Translations under genes and position numbers: made by a program
Notes under the pieces: generated by a model
Database searches by the model: none
Told to the model about the DNA's origin: nothing
Seen by the model: the letters and a program-made list of their open reading frames with translations, nothing else
Shown: positions 1 to 8,518 of the stretch, one piece after another
Numbering within the stretch: the stretch's first letter is position 1
Layout: each line of letters begins with the position of its first letter
DNA from: Microlunatus soli
GTDB lineage: Bacteria > Actinomycetota > Actinomycetes > Propionibacteriales > Propionibacteriaceae
Length of the DNA stretch: 64,000 nt
Direction of reading: 5' to 3'
Assembly: GCF_900105385.1 (NCBI RefSeq)
Contig: NZ_LT629772.1
Coordinates: forward strand, 992,001-1,056,000

Positions 1-1928
1 ACCAGGGGGACGACGCCGGACGCCCGTACATCGTGATGGAGCTGGTCGAGGGCCGAACCCTGCGCTCGGTGATCTCCCGGGAGTCGCCGCTGACTCCGAT
101 CCGCGCGCTGACCATGATCGAACCGGTGCTCAGCGCGCTGGCCGCCGCACACGAGGCGGGTCTGGTGCACCGCGACATCAAGCCGGAGAACGTGCTGATC
201 TCCGAGCGCGGCGAGATCAAGGTCGGCGATTTCGGGCTGGCCCGCGCGGTCACGGCTCAGACGTCGACGGCCACCGCCGGACTGCTGATCGGCACGGTGT
301 CCTACCTGCCACCGGAACTGGTCGTCTCCGGCAAGGCCGACGCGCGTTCCGATGTGTACAGCACCGGCGTCGTGCTGTTCGAGCTGCTCACCGGCCGCAA
401 GCCGCACACCGGAGAGACCCCGATCCAGGTTGCCTACGCCCACGTCCACAACGATGTGCCGGCACCGTCGACCTTCCAGACCGCCGGGCCGATCCCGGAC
501 TACGTCGACGCCCTGATCGCGCGGGCGACGGCCCGCGATGCCGATGCTCGACCGCATGACGCCAAGATCCTGCTGGCCCAGGTCCGGCGGGTACGTTCCG
601 CGCTGCAGGCCGGGCTGCGCTCCGATCCCGAGCTCAGCCAGGATCTGACGGTGCCGCTGCTGGCGTTGCGCCAGCAGCGAGCCCGCGACGCCGCCGACGA
701 GGTCGACCCGTACGCGTCGACGACGGCCATCGGCCCGGCGCTGGAGGCAGCCGCGCTGCAGGAACGCGCGGAGTTCGCCGCCCAGCCGCAACAACCCCGG
801 GCCGAACAGATCAGGGCCGAACAAATCCGGCCGGCGGTCGACCCGACACCGGCGGCCTACGCCGAGGACGAACAGGAGTTCACCCCCACCGACATCCGGT
901 TCCTGAGCGGTCCGTCGACGCCGGCCCACCTGTCCTCACCGTCTACGGAGGACAGCGCCTCGTCGCAGCTGAGCCCGATCGACGTGGACGACGACCGGGA
1001 CGTCCGGCGTCGGCGCCCGAATCAACCCGTACACCGCCCCCGGCACCGGTTCCGCGGTTGGATCGTGTTGATCTTGGTGCTGTTGCTGACCGCGGTCGCC
1101 GCCGCTGCCGGCTGGTATCTGGCCAAGGGACGCTTCACCTCGGCACCGGCGCTGACCTCGATGCCGCAGGCCCAGGCCAAGATCATCGCCCGCGAGGCGG
1201 GTCTGCAGATCGCCTTCGCCAAGGACTATTCCGAGACCGTGCCGAAGGGCAACGTGATCAACACCTCGCCGCAGCCAGGCGGCAAGATCCTGCGCGGTGG
1301 CGAGATCGACGCGACCGTCTCCCGTGGCCCGGAGCGGTATCCGATGCCGACGGTGGCCGGCTTGACCGAGGACTCGGCCGTTGCTGCCCTGGACCGCCAG
1401 CATCTTCGGTCCGGCACGGTGCACACCGATTACAGCGAGTCCGTCGACAAGGGCTTGGTGATCAAGGCCTCGGAGACACCCGGTGATCAACTCAAACCGG
1501 ACAGCCGGATCGACCTGGTGATATCCGCCGGACCCCGCCCGATCACCATCACCGACTACACCGGCCGCCCCGCCGACCAGGCGGCAGCGGCCCTGAAGGA
1601 CGCCGGCTTCACCGTCAAGATCAAGAACAAGCACTCGGCCACGGTGCCGCCGGGCGCGGTGATCAAGCAGTCACCGGACGACGGCGAGGGACACAAGGAC
1701 GACCGGGTGACCCTGGTGACCTCGCTCGGACCGGTGATGGTGACTGTCCCGACCGTCAAGTCGATGGGGGTCGAAGCGGCCAAGAAGACCCTTGAGGACA
1801 AGGGATTCACGGTCCGGACCAACAAATCCGGCGTGCTCTTCCTCGGCCTCGGCTACGTCGCCGCCTCCGACCCCGCCGGCGGCACCAAGGCGCCGAAGGG
1901 CTCGACCATCACCCTGAGCCTGGTCTGA
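1..1928 (+). CDS. pknL: PASTA-domain Ser/Thr protein kinase, 3' part (PknL-like)
   Basis: Membrane serine/threonine kinase thought to sense muropeptides or envelope state and phosphorylate cell-wall and regulatory proteins. The reading frame is open from the first bases, so the N-lobe and start lie upstream of the window. Visible in order: the rest of the kinase domain with catalytic loop HRDIKPEN (about codon 46 counted from base 33), DFG, and GTVSYLPPE in the activation segment; an acidic/Gln-rich juxtamembrane linker; one transmembrane helix (about codons 342-365, GWIVLILVLLL); then four extracellular PASTA repeats to the C-terminus. Position next to aroG matches mycobacterial pknL. M. tuberculosis PknL lacks PASTA repeats, whereas C. 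glutamicum PknL has them. The pknL assignment rests on synteny; the family call is firm. Confidence 0.93.
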   Translation, partial: QGDDAGRPYIVMELVEGRTLRSVISRESPLTPIRALTMIEPVLSALAAAHEAGLVHRDIKPENVLISERGEIKVGDFGLARAVTAQTSTATAGLLIGTVSYLPPELVVSGKADARSDVYSTGVVLFELLTGRKPHTGETPIQVAYAHVHNDVPAPSTFQTAGPIPDYVDALIARATARDADARPHDAKILLAQVRRVRSALQAGLRSDPELSQDLTVPLLALRQQRARDAADEVDPYASTTAIGPALEAAALQERAEFAAQPQQPRAEQIRAEQIRPAVDPTPAAYAEDEQEFTPTDIRFLSGPSTPAHLSSPSTEDSASSQLSPIDVDDDRDVRRRRPNQPVHRPRHRFRGWIVLILVLLLTAVAAAAGWYLAKGRFTSAPALTSMPQAQAKIIAREAGLQIAFAKDYSETVPKGNVINTSPQPGGKILRGGEIDATVSRGPERYPMPTVAGLTEDSAVAALDRQHLRSGTVHTDYSESVDKGLVIKASETPGDQLKPDSRIDLVISAGPRPITITDYTGRPADQAAAALKDAGFTVKIKNKHSATVPPGAVIKQSPDDGEGHKDDRVTLVTSLGPVMVTVPTVKSMGVEAAKKTLEDKGFTVRTNKSGVLFLGLGYVAASDPAGGTKAPKGSTITLSLV

Positions 1929-1933
1929 ACCGG

Positions 1934-2602
1934 TCAGAAGCTCTGCGCACCGGCGCCGCGCAGATCGACCAGCTGGGTCGGCGTCATCGAGTTGATCCGC
2001 CCGAGCACCATCCCGCGACCGCGATCGTTGACCAGACCGTCGTGGATCGGGAAGCCGGTCGGGGCGCCGACGGCCCGCGCGAAGTCGATCCCCTCCTTCA
2101 GCGCCGCCCACGGCGCCTGGGTCGGGAAGGCCAGCAGGTCGACACCCTCGGGGGCGTACTCGTAGGAGTCGCCGGGATGGAACAGGGTCGGCTCCCCCGC
2201 GCCGCCGATCAGGTAGCCGACGTTGCCGATCCGCGGCACGTCGGCGTGGATGATCGCGTGCTGCCCGCCGGCGGCGGTGATGCTGAGCCCACCGATGGTG
2301 GTGCTGTCCCCCGGCGCCAGACTGCCGGCGCCGGGCAGCTCCGGGATCGGGCCGCCCTGGCCCTCCTTGCCGGCCAGCGCGAGCACCGACGGCTCGACGA
2401 TCACGGTGGCGCCCGGATTGGCCCGCAGCAGCGCCGGGACGAATTCGGCGTCGATGTGATCGGCGTGCTGATGGGTGACCAGGATCGCGTCCAGGTCGGT
2501 CAGCTCATGCCACTCGGGATCGATGTTGCCGGGATCGAGCAGGATCCTCGCTCCATCGGTCTGGATCAGAATCGCGGAATGTCCCAGGTGAGTGATCTGC
2601 AC
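1934..2602 (-). CDS. MBL-fold metallohydrolase
   Basis: Metallo-beta-lactamase-fold hydrolase of about 222 residues, close to the small cytoplasmic 'metal-dependent hydrolase' (UPF0173-like) type; substrate unknown. The zinc motif HxHxDH is present as THQHADHID (H44, H46, D48, H49), followed by later ligands in GGQHAI, FHPGDS and FPIHDG. The start is GTG, preceded by AAGGTGAAG at good spacing. It ends 5 bp from the kinase gene (convergent) and lies downstream of aroG on the same strand, separated by 289 bp that hold inverted-repeat elements. No signal peptide. Confidence 0.85.
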   Translation of the reverse strand: MQITHLGHSAILIQTDGARILLDPGNIDPEWHELTDLDAILVTHQHADHIDAEFVPALLRANPGATVIVEPSVLALAGKEGQGGPIPELPGAGSLAPGDSTTIGGLSITAAGGQHAIIHADVPRIGNVGYLIGGAGEPTLFHPGDSYEYAPEGVDLLAFPTQAPWAALKEGIDFARAVGAPTGFPIHDGLVNDRGRGMVLGRINSMTPTQLVDLRGAGAQSF

Positions 2603-2612
2603 GACTTCACCT

Positions 2613-2776
2613 TAGGCCTCGATCCGCCGATGTGCCGCGTAGCGAGCGGCACCAGACGGGTGCATCGGCAAGTTGCCGCCGCGAGGGCGGTCTGGTTGAC
2701 CGTTGAGCGGCGGCAACGCCGCCGATGTGCCCGGATGGGGTCGCGCAGTAGCGGCACATTGGTGGATCGAGGCTTA
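2613..2776. repeat. MITE-like element with 26-bp terminal inverted repeats
   Basis: Left arm 2613-2638 (begins TAGGCCTCGATCCGCC) and right arm 2751-2776 pair as inverted repeats with 23 of 26 matches. The right third (2721-2776) matches the solo hairpin at 7430-7485 in 52 of 56 bases. No ORF of transposase character lies inside. The element fills most of the 289-bp gap 2603-2891 between the MBL gene and aroG, which otherwise holds nothing I recognise. Confidence 0.7.
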
Positions 2777-2831
2777 GGCCTCGATCCGCCGATCTGCCGC
2801 GTCGCGAGCAGCACCAGACGGGTGCATCGGC
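2773..2831. repeat. Partial direct copy of the 2613 element
   Basis: 59 bp beginning CTTAGGCCTCGATCCGCC repeat 2611-2669 almost exactly, with only a few substitutions. The similarity ends abruptly, so this is a truncated second copy abutting and overlapping the right end of the full element. Confidence 0.7.
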
Positions 2832-2891
2832 GTGCCCGTCGGCCACGACCTCACGGTGGCGAGGAACACCGGTGCCTGATCAGCGGCCCGA

Positions 2892-4286
2892 TCAGAGCCC
2901 GGAGCTCTGCAGGTCGATCACCGGCGCCGGCCGGTTGGCCCGGCTCTGCACCAGCCGCTCGGCGACCTGGAAGGCCAGCTCCAACGACTGGTTGCGATTC
3001 AGCCGCGGATCGCACAGCGTCTCGTACCGGCTGGCCAGGTCGGCCTCGGCGAGCTCGTGCGAACCGCCGACACACTCGGTGACGTCGTCGCCGGTGAGCT
3101 CGATGTGCACCCCACCCGGCCAGGTGCCGAGTTCGTCGTGCACGTCGAAGAAGCCGTTCACCTCGTCGATCACGTCGGAGAAGGCGCGGGTCTTGAAACC
3201 TCCGGCGGCCTCGTAGGTGTTGCCGTGCATCGGATCGCAGACCCAGGTCACGTGCCGCCCGCTGGCAGTGACCTTCTCCACCACGTCGGGCAACAGGTCG
3301 CGGATCTTGCCGGCCCCGAAGCGGGTGATGAAACTGATCCGTCCCGCCTCACCGTCGGGGTCGATCCGGTCGGCGAGCTCGAGCGCGGTGTCGGCCGTGG
3401 TCGTCGGTCCGAGCTTGACCGCCACCGGGTTGCGGACGTGCCGGATCAGCTCGACGTGCGCGCCGTCCAGTTGCCGGGTCCGCTCACCGATCCAGATCAG
3501 GTGGCCGGAGGTGTTGTACGGCCGATGGGTGCGGGAATCGATCCGGGTCATCGCGTGCTCGTACTCCAGGCTGAGACCCTCGTGACTGGAGTAGAAGTCG
3601 ACTCGCCGGGTCGCCTCGCTCTCGATGCCGCAGGCCTCGATGAACGCCAACGCGCGTTCGATCTCGGCGGTCAGCTGCTCGTAGCGGACCCCGGCCGGGC
3701 TGCTCCGGACGAAGTCGGAATTCCACGAGTGCATGGTGCGCATGTCGGCGAAACCGCCGTTGACGAAGGCGCGGACCAGATTGAGCGTTGCCGAGGACGC
3801 GTTGTAGACGCCGAGCAATCGCTGCGGGTCATGACTGCGCGCCTCGGGGGTGAAGTCGAAGCCGTTGACCGCGTCACCACGGTAGGCCGGCAGCGTCACC
3901 TCACCACGGGTCTCGGTATCGGAGCTGCGCGGCTTGGTGAACTGACCCGCCATCCGGCCGATCTTGATCACCGGCACCTGAGCCGCGTAGGTGAGCACCA
4001 GGGCCATCGCCAGCAGCGTACGGAGCTTGTTCTGGATGTTGCCCGCTGTCACGCCGGCAAAGGTCTCGGCGCAGTCCCCGCCCTGCAGGATGAACGCCCG
4101 TCCGGCGGCCGCGCCGGCCATCTTCTCGCGGAGTTCGTCACACTCGCCGGCGAACACCAGCGGAGGCAGTCGACGCAGCCGCCGGACGACGTCGCCGACC
4201 TCGTCGGCATCGGCATAGGTCGGCTGCTGGAGCGGCTTCAGCGCGTGCAGATCCTTCAGCGTTGGCAGACTCGGCAGCTCAGACAC
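2892..4286 (-). CDS. aroG: Class II 3-deoxy-7-phosphoheptulonate (DAHP) synthase
   Basis: Condenses phosphoenolpyruvate and erythrose-4-phosphate to DAHP, the first committed step of the shikimate pathway; cytoplasmic. 464 residues, the usual length of actinobacterial class II enzymes. Family motifs: GGDCAETFAG (metal-ligand Cys about residue 72), RMAGQFTKPRSS, WIGERTRQLDGAHVE, VKLGPT, GAGKIRDLLP, WVCDPMHGNT (ligand His), HIELTGDDVTEC (ligand Glu) and CDPRLN (ligand Asp). The GTG start has no Shine-Dalgarno but a TAGTCT hexamer lies just upstream, suggesting a leaderless mRNA. Adjacent to the kinase, as in mycobacteria. Confidence 0.96.
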   Translation of the reverse strand: MSELPSLPTLKDLHALKPLQQPTYADADEVGDVVRRLRRLPPLVFAGECDELREKMAGAAAGRAFILQGGDCAETFAGVTAGNIQNKLRTLLAMALVLTYAAQVPVIKIGRMAGQFTKPRSSDTETRGEVTLPAYRGDAVNGFDFTPEARSHDPQRLLGVYNASSATLNLVRAFVNGGFADMRTMHSWNSDFVRSSPAGVRYEQLTAEIERALAFIEACGIESEATRRVDFYSSHEGLSLEYEHAMTRIDSRTHRPYNTSGHLIWIGERTRQLDGAHVELIRHVRNPVAVKLGPTTTADTALELADRIDPDGEAGRISFITRFGAGKIRDLLPDVVEKVTASGRHVTWVCDPMHGNTYEAAGGFKTRAFSDVIDEVNGFFDVHDELGTWPGGVHIELTGDDVTECVGGSHELAEADLASRYETLCDPRLNRNQSLELAFQVAERLVQSRANRPAPVIDLQSSGL

Positions 4287-4292
4287 AGCACA

Positions 4293-4298
4293 AGACTA
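4293..4298 (-). promoter_or_regulatory. Candidate -10 box for a leaderless aroG transcript
   Basis: On the minus strand TAGTCT ends six bases before the aroG GTG, which would place transcription start at or next to the start codon. No ribosome-binding site is visible. No convincing -35 box. Confidence 0.4.
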
Positions 4299-4383
4299 AT
4301 CTGCCCCGGCCGTACACGCCGCATCGGAGCTCGGGGATGGCCCCGCTCGCTGCACGCCGGCCGACGGATCGACTGATCGACGG

Positions 4384-5550
4384 TCAGGAGTAGTCCGGCA
4401 GCTCCAGCGCCGAATGCGCGGCGTTCCTGTCGGCCGGCAGCGTGGTCAACTGCCGGACGATCCGATTACGCTCGATCAGCGCCTGTGCGGTGCTCGGAAA
4501 CATCATCGCATCGCCGGTGCTGACCAGGTCCTGGTTCTGCTCGACGAACGGCCTGACCAACTTCTCATAGCGTTCGACCGCTGTCTGGTGGTCTCCGGCC
4601 GTGGCCAACTCACCGGCCAGCACATAACCACCGACCAACGCCAGACTGGATCCCTGGCCGGTCAAGAATGACGGCGCGTACGCAGCATCGCCGAGGAGCA
4701 CCAGCCGGCCCGAGGCCCAGCGCGGCATCCGGATCTGACTGATCACGTCGAAGAACAGGTCGTCGGCCGTACGCATGGCCTGCACGATCCGCGGCACCCA
4801 CCAGCCGTCGCCGTCGAACGCCGAGGCGACCAGTTCCCGCTGGGCGGCCGGATCGCGGAATGCGTGGAACGGCGGCTCGACCAGCGACAGATTGAGGAAC
4901 GCATGCACCGTGTCCGGATCATTGACCGCATACAGCGCCGCGGCGCGGCCGGGTTCGTTCCACAGCAGGGCTTCGTGGGACAGACCGAAGAGGTTGGGCA
5001 TGGTGAACCCGGCGAAGGAGTAGCCGAGATACCGGTGGAACGGCTCCTCGGGACCGAAGACCTGCGCCCGGGTGGTCGAGTGCAAGCCGTCGGCCGCCAC
5101 CACGAGATCGAAGGGTTCGGTCGCGCCCCCGGCGAACCGGACGTCGACCCGGTCGGCATCCTCGACCATTTCCTCGATCGAGTCATTGAAGCGGTATTCC
5201 ACTCCGTCCCGAGTGGCGTCGTACAGCACCCGGGCGAGATCTCCGCGCGGCACCTCGAGGTCGCTCTCGTCGTCGCCGCCGGAGAACGCCTCCGGACGCA
5301 CGCTGGCGATCGGCGCTCCGTCCGGTTCGACGAAGGAGATGGCACGCGTATTGACATGGGCGGCCCGCAGTTGCGGATAGATCCCCATCCGCCGGACCAC
5401 CTCCAGGGCGGTCCCCCGGATGTCGATGGGATATCCGCCGCCCCGCAGCCGTGGTGCGCGTTCGACGACGGTGACCTCGAAGCCGTACCGCTGCAGCCAG
5501 TACGCAACCGCCGGGCCGGCGATGCTGGCACCGGAAACCAGGATCTTCAT
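4384..5550 (-). CDS. FAD-dependent monooxygenase (PHBH fold)
   Basis: Group A flavoprotein aromatic hydroxylase/monooxygenase family, 388 residues, cytoplasmic, normally FAD- and NAD(P)H-dependent. N-terminal dinucleotide-binding motif in VSGASIAGPA, a basic residue after beta2 (VVERAPRLRGGG), the DG motif VVAADGLHSTTR, and the GD motif LVLLGDAAYAPS. Start ATG has GGAGAAC at proper distance. Divergent from the MarR regulator at 5711, with palindromic half-sites in the 160-bp gap, so it is probably that regulator's target. Such pairs often respond to aromatic or antibiotic compounds; the substrate cannot be read from sequence. Confidence 0.88.
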   Translation of the reverse strand: MKILVSGASIAGPAVAYWLQRYGFEVTVVERAPRLRGGGYPIDIRGTALEVVRRMGIYPQLRAAHVNTRAISFVEPDGAPIASVRPEAFSGGDDESDLEVPRGDLARVLYDATRDGVEYRFNDSIEEMVEDADRVDVRFAGGATEPFDLVVAADGLHSTTRAQVFGPEEPFHRYLGYSFAGFTMPNLFGLSHEALLWNEPGRAAALYAVNDPDTVHAFLNLSLVEPPFHAFRDPAAQRELVASAFDGDGWWVPRIVQAMRTADDLFFDVISQIRMPRWASGRLVLLGDAAYAPSFLTGQGSSLALVGGYVLAGELATAGDHQTAVERYEKLVRPFVEQNQDLVSTGDAMMFPSTAQALIERNRIVRQLTTLPADRNAAHSALELPDYS

Positions 5551-5601
5551 GATGTTCTCCGATCCGAACGGCGCGCGGACCTGCGTCGACCGCCCGAGAA
5601 A

Positions 5602-5688
5602 TAGATACCGTAGGTAGCTGATTGCTGGAGGTTCCCATCGCCGCTGATCGGCACCTCCGCCAACAAAACTAACTAACTTAGGTATCTA
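5602..5688. promoter_or_regulatory. Candidate MarR operators in the divergent promoter region
   Basis: TAGATACC at 5602-5609 is followed by GGTAGCTG at 5613-5620, an imperfect palindrome (6 of 8). The exact complement of its left arm, GGTATCTA, lies at 5681-5688 near the MarR start. The AT-rich TAACTAACTTAGG stretch beside it could hold promoter elements. Two sites, one per gene, fit autoregulation by the adjacent MarR protein. Confidence 0.45.
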
Positions 5689-5710
5689 ATTCAAGGAATG
5701 GCAGGGACCG

Positions 5711-6229
5711 ATGCCCGACAGCCCGCAGAACCCGCTGGCCGAGCACTACGCCGACCTGATGGCGGTGCTGCCCCGACTCACCCAGTTCGGTCACGCGATG
5801 AACCGCGGCCGGCTGGTCGAGCAGGCGCTGCGCGACGGCGGCGTCAGCCTCGACCGCCCGTCGATGTCGGTGCTGATGTCGCTGCTGCTGGCCGACGAAC
5901 CGTTGCGGATCGGAGAGATCGCCCGCCGGATGCAGGTCGCCGGACCGCACGTCACTCGCCTGCTGCATGACCTGGAACGCCGTGGGTTGGCCCGTCGGGT
6001 CAGCGACCCGGCCGACGCCCGGGCCCGGCTCGTCGAGCTGACCCCGGAGGGTGCGGATGCCGCGAACGGCTACGTCCGCAGCATCGTCGGCTGGTTCGGT
6101 GACGCATTGACCGACTGGTCACCGGAGGACCTGCGCACCCTCGGGACCTTGTTGACCCGGTTGGTCGACGACCTCAACACCCACGTCGCCGAGGCCGCCG
6201 AGGAGAGCTCCGACGAGGCGTCCGACTGA
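5711..6229 (+). CDS. MarR-family transcriptional regulator
   Basis: 172-residue winged-helix dimeric repressor of the MarR family. The HTH runs through LRIGEIARRMQVAGPHVTRLLHDLERRG in meaning, with the typical wing ending in ARRVSDPADARARLVELT and a following helix that dimerises. Divergently transcribed from the FAD monooxygenase, with shared operator-like palindromes, so it probably represses that gene and itself. Start ATG follows GGCAGGGACCG. The tail is acidic (EAAEESSDEASD). The ligand is unknown. Confidence 0.88.
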   Translation: MPDSPQNPLAEHYADLMAVLPRLTQFGHAMNRGRLVEQALRDGGVSLDRPSMSVLMSLLLADEPLRIGEIARRMQVAGPHVTRLLHDLERRGLARRVSDPADARARLVELTPEGADAANGYVRSIVGWFGDALTDWSPEDLRTLGTLLTRLVDDLNTHVAEAAEESSDEASD

Positions 6230-6316
6230 GCGCAGTGCCGCAGCGGACGAGCCGCCGGTGCCGGGTTCACCAGCTGCGGGGCCCATCCGCCGCGGTTGCG
6301 ATCGTGCCGACGAAGA

Positions 6317-6760
6317 TCAGCGACGGAACGGGACGAGTCGGCGCAGCGCGGGAGTGCGCAGCCAGACGCCGAACCAGATGATCACGGCGGTGTAGACACC
6401 CGACATCACGTAGCCGAAGAACGGTTGGCCGGCGATCACGTTGCTGCAGACGGCTCCGCCGAGGAACGCGGTCAGCAGGATGGCACCGAAGGTCGAGGTC
6501 CGCGGCACCAGGTAGAGGCCGACAAAGATCAGCTGGATGATGCCGATCGGCAGAAACAGCTGCGGATCCATCCCGAGATTGTTCGCGCCGGCCTGGACCG
6601 ACTGGCTGAGCAGCACGTGGTTGACACCGTCGAAGACCAGGAAGGCGCCACCGAAGGCGGTCAGGATCCAGCCGGCGATGGTGAGGCTCCGGCGCTGCGG
6701 TCTCGGCTGCTCGGCGGTCGGAACGGCACTGATCTGAACGGGATCGGTCAACGTGGTCAT
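6317..6760 (-). CDS. DoxX-like four-helix membrane protein
   Basis: 147 residues with four predicted transmembrane helices (ITAFGGAFLVFDGVNHVLL region; LPIGIIQLIFVGLYLVP; FGAILLTAFLGGAV; YVMSGVYTAVIIWFGVWL). The helix pattern and the FDGVNH/IGIIQL signatures resemble DoxX-like proteins, a poorly characterised membrane family. Strong start: AAGGAGAAATCATC before ATG. It precedes the short ORF-free gap to the VOC gene on the same strand. Function unknown. Confidence 0.7.
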   Translation of the reverse strand: MTTLTDPVQISAVPTAEQPRPQRRSLTIAGWILTAFGGAFLVFDGVNHVLLSQSVQAGANNLGMDPQLFLPIGIIQLIFVGLYLVPRTSTFGAILLTAFLGGAVCSNVIAGQPFFGYVMSGVYTAVIIWFGVWLRTPALRRLVPFRR

Positions 6761-6870
6761 GATGATTTCTCCTTACTGAGAACGGATCTGGGCTGGACGG
6801 GAACCGGCTGCACGGAAACGGGGCCGCACGGGAACGGGGCTGGACGAGAACGGGGCCGGACCTCTGGTGT

Positions 6871-7269
6871 TCATCGGACGGCCACATCGAGGTCCATCGA
6901 CATGACCTCCCACGCGTGGCCGTCCGGATCGGCGAAGCTGTGGCCGTACATCGGGCCGTCGGACATCGGCTCGCGCAGCGCCGAGCCGCCGGCCGCGAGG
7001 GCGCGGCCGACGAGGTCGTCGACCTGCTGCCTGCTGTCGCAGGTCAGGCAGTTGATCACCTCGGTGCTGTCATCGGCGATCGGCCGGGTGCTGAAGTCGG
7101 CGAATCGGTCGCGGGTCATCACCATCACGAAGATCGTGTCGGACACGACGATGCAACTGGTCCGCTGATCGGAGTAGGTCGGGTTGACCGTGAACCCCAG
7201 TCCGGCGTAGAAGGCGGTTGACCGGGCGACGTCGGCAACCGGCAGATTGACGAAGATCATGCGACTCAT
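6871..7269 (-). CDS. VOC-family (glyoxalase-like) protein
   Basis: About 132-residue vicinal-oxygen-chelate fold protein with two beta-alpha-beta-beta-beta modules: MIFVNLPVADVARSTAFYAG at the start and SFADPDGHAWEVMSMD at the end. This PhnB/YaeR-like type often lacks one or more metal ligands, and its role here is unknown. I chose the ATG at 7269; an ATG at 7260 is also possible. The upstream extension reads into a palindromic leader (7297-7327) and is unlikely to be translated. Divergent from the ECF sigma gene. Confidence 0.8.
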   Translation of the reverse strand: MSRMIFVNLPVADVARSTAFYAGLGFTVNPTYSDQRTSCIVVSDTIFVMVMTRDRFADFSTRPIADDSTEVINCLTCDSRQQVDDLVGRALAAGGSALREPMSDGPMYGHSFADPDGHAWEVMSMDLDVAVR

Positions 7270-7296
7270 CGGCTTGTTCTCACACCCTGTGCTCGA

Positions 7297-7327
7297 GGCC
7301 CGTTGATCAGTGCCGATCAACCGGGCC
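7297..7327 (-). promoter_or_regulatory. Palindromic leader or operator upstream of the VOC gene
   Basis: GGCCCGTTGATC and GATCAACCGGGCC flank a six-base loop, pairing fully except for one extra G. The core TTGATC-N6-GATCAA is symmetric. It lies 28 bp upstream of the VOC start, so it could be a repressor operator or a 5'-UTR hairpin. Confidence 0.35.
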
Positions 7328-7416
7328 GATGTGCTGTGTTGCAGGGGTAGACCGGGGCGGTACGCCGAACTCATCGGGTCCGCCCGAAGTTTCTTCTCGA
7401 CCGGCGCACGGAAGGC

Positions 7417-7485
7417 TCGGCCTCGATCCGCCGATGTGCCCGGATGGGGTCGCGCCGTCGCGGCACATCGGTGGATCGGGGCTTA
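7417..7485. repeat. Solo palindromic element (REP-like) related to the 2613 element
   Basis: Arms 7417-7440 and 7462-7485 pair in 20 of 24 positions around a loop of about 21 bases. The core 7430-7485 is 52/56 identical to 2721-2776. It ends 10 bp before the sigma-factor ATG and therefore occupies that gene's leader or promoter region. Confidence 0.65.
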
Positions 7486-7495
7486 GATTTGGACC

Positions 7496-8479
7496 ATGAC
7501 GGTGATGGTCGAGGATGAGTTCAACGCGCTGGTCGAGCCGTTGCGCCGCGAACTGGTCGTGCACTGCTACCGGATGATGGGGTCGATCCACGACGCCGAG
7601 GAGCAGGTCCAGGAGACCTACATCCGGGCCTGGCGTGCGTTCCACGGTTTCGAACGCAGATCGTCGGTCCGCACCTGGCTCTACAAGATCGCCACCAACA
7701 CCTGCCTGACCGCCTTGCAGTCCCGGACCCGGCGACCGGTCCCGACCGGGCTCGGGCAACCGGCCGCCGATCCGCGCGGACCGTTGGAGGCCAGACTCGA
7801 GATCGACTGGCTGGAGCCACTCCCGGACGCCATGATCTGGGCCGAAGGCAGCAGCGACCCCGCCGAGGTCGTGATCACCAAGGACAGTGTTCGGCTGGCC
7901 TACATCGCCGCCCTGCAACTGCTCACCGCTCAGCAGCGGGCGGTGATCATCCTGCGTGAGGTGCTGCAGTGGCGTGCCCAGGAGGTCGCCGACGCTCTCG
8001 ACCTGTCGGTCGCCTCGGTGAACAGCAGCCTGCAGCGGGCCCGCGCCCACCTGGCCGGTATCGACGCCGAGACGCTGCCGCCGATCGATCCGTCCGACGA
8101 ACGGACCGCGACGTTGATCAAGGACTTCGCCGACGCCTTCGAGCAGTACGACGTGACCAAGATCGTTTCGCTGCTCGCCGATGACGCGATCTGGGAGATG
8201 CCGCCGTTCCTGGGTTGGTACCAGGGTGCGGAGAACATCGGTGCGCTGATCAGCAACCACTGCCCCGCCGACGGCCCGGGCGATCAGCTGATCACCTTCA
8301 CCTGGGCCAACGGGGCGCCGGTGTTGGCGCTCTACATGCGCTCATCCGACGGATCCCATCGAGCCTTCCAGTTGCAGCAGTTGACGATCGGCGACGGCCT
8401 GGTGCAGCACGTCGAGTGCTACTTCGACACGAGACTGTTCGCAGCCTTCGGCCTGCCCGACGTCTATCCCGCCGACTGA
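7496..8479 (+). CDS. ECF sigma factor with SnoaL-like C-terminal domain
   Basis: 327-residue RNA polymerase sigma factor. Region 2 (HCYRMMGSIHDAEEQVQETY, then RTWLYKIATNTCL), region 4 (LTAQQRAVIILREVLQWRAQEVADALDLS) and a C-terminal NTF2/SnoaL-like domain of about 120 residues (LLADDAIWEMPPFLGWYQGAEN). SnoaL-extended ECF factors (SigG/SigX5-like, ECF41/ECF56-type groups) usually lack a classical anti-sigma factor and use the extension for control. No anti-sigma gene adjoins it here. The ATG at 7496 has only a weak GGA upstream. A palindromic repeat sits directly in front of the gene. Confidence 0.88.
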   Translation: MTVMVEDEFNALVEPLRRELVVHCYRMMGSIHDAEEQVQETYIRAWRAFHGFERRSSVRTWLYKIATNTCLTALQSRTRRPVPTGLGQPAADPRGPLEARLEIDWLEPLPDAMIWAEGSSDPAEVVITKDSVRLAYIAALQLLTAQQRAVIILREVLQWRAQEVADALDLSVASVNSSLQRARAHLAGIDAETLPPIDPSDERTATLIKDFADAFEQYDVTKIVSLLADDAIWEMPPFLGWYQGAENIGALISNHCPADGPGDQLITFTWANGAPVLALYMRSSDGSHRAFQLQQLTIGDGLVQHVECYFDTRLFAAFGLPDVYPAD

Positions 8480-8484
8480 ACCCG

Positions 8485-8503
8485 CCCTTCGACAGGCTCA
8501 GGG
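8485..8503. repeat. CCCTTCGACAGGCTCAGGG short palindromic repeat
   Basis: A 19-bp imperfect palindrome lying between two convergent genes. Degenerate relatives occur at 54139-54236. This motif is widespread in many GC-rich genomes; its role is unknown. Confidence 0.6.
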
Positions 8504-8518
8504 ACCTTGGACAGGGTG

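Noticed and set aside
2566-2846. Short ORFs within the 2613 repeat
   Set aside because: Encoded proteins are simply translations of the inverted repeats in several frames; no transposase motif.
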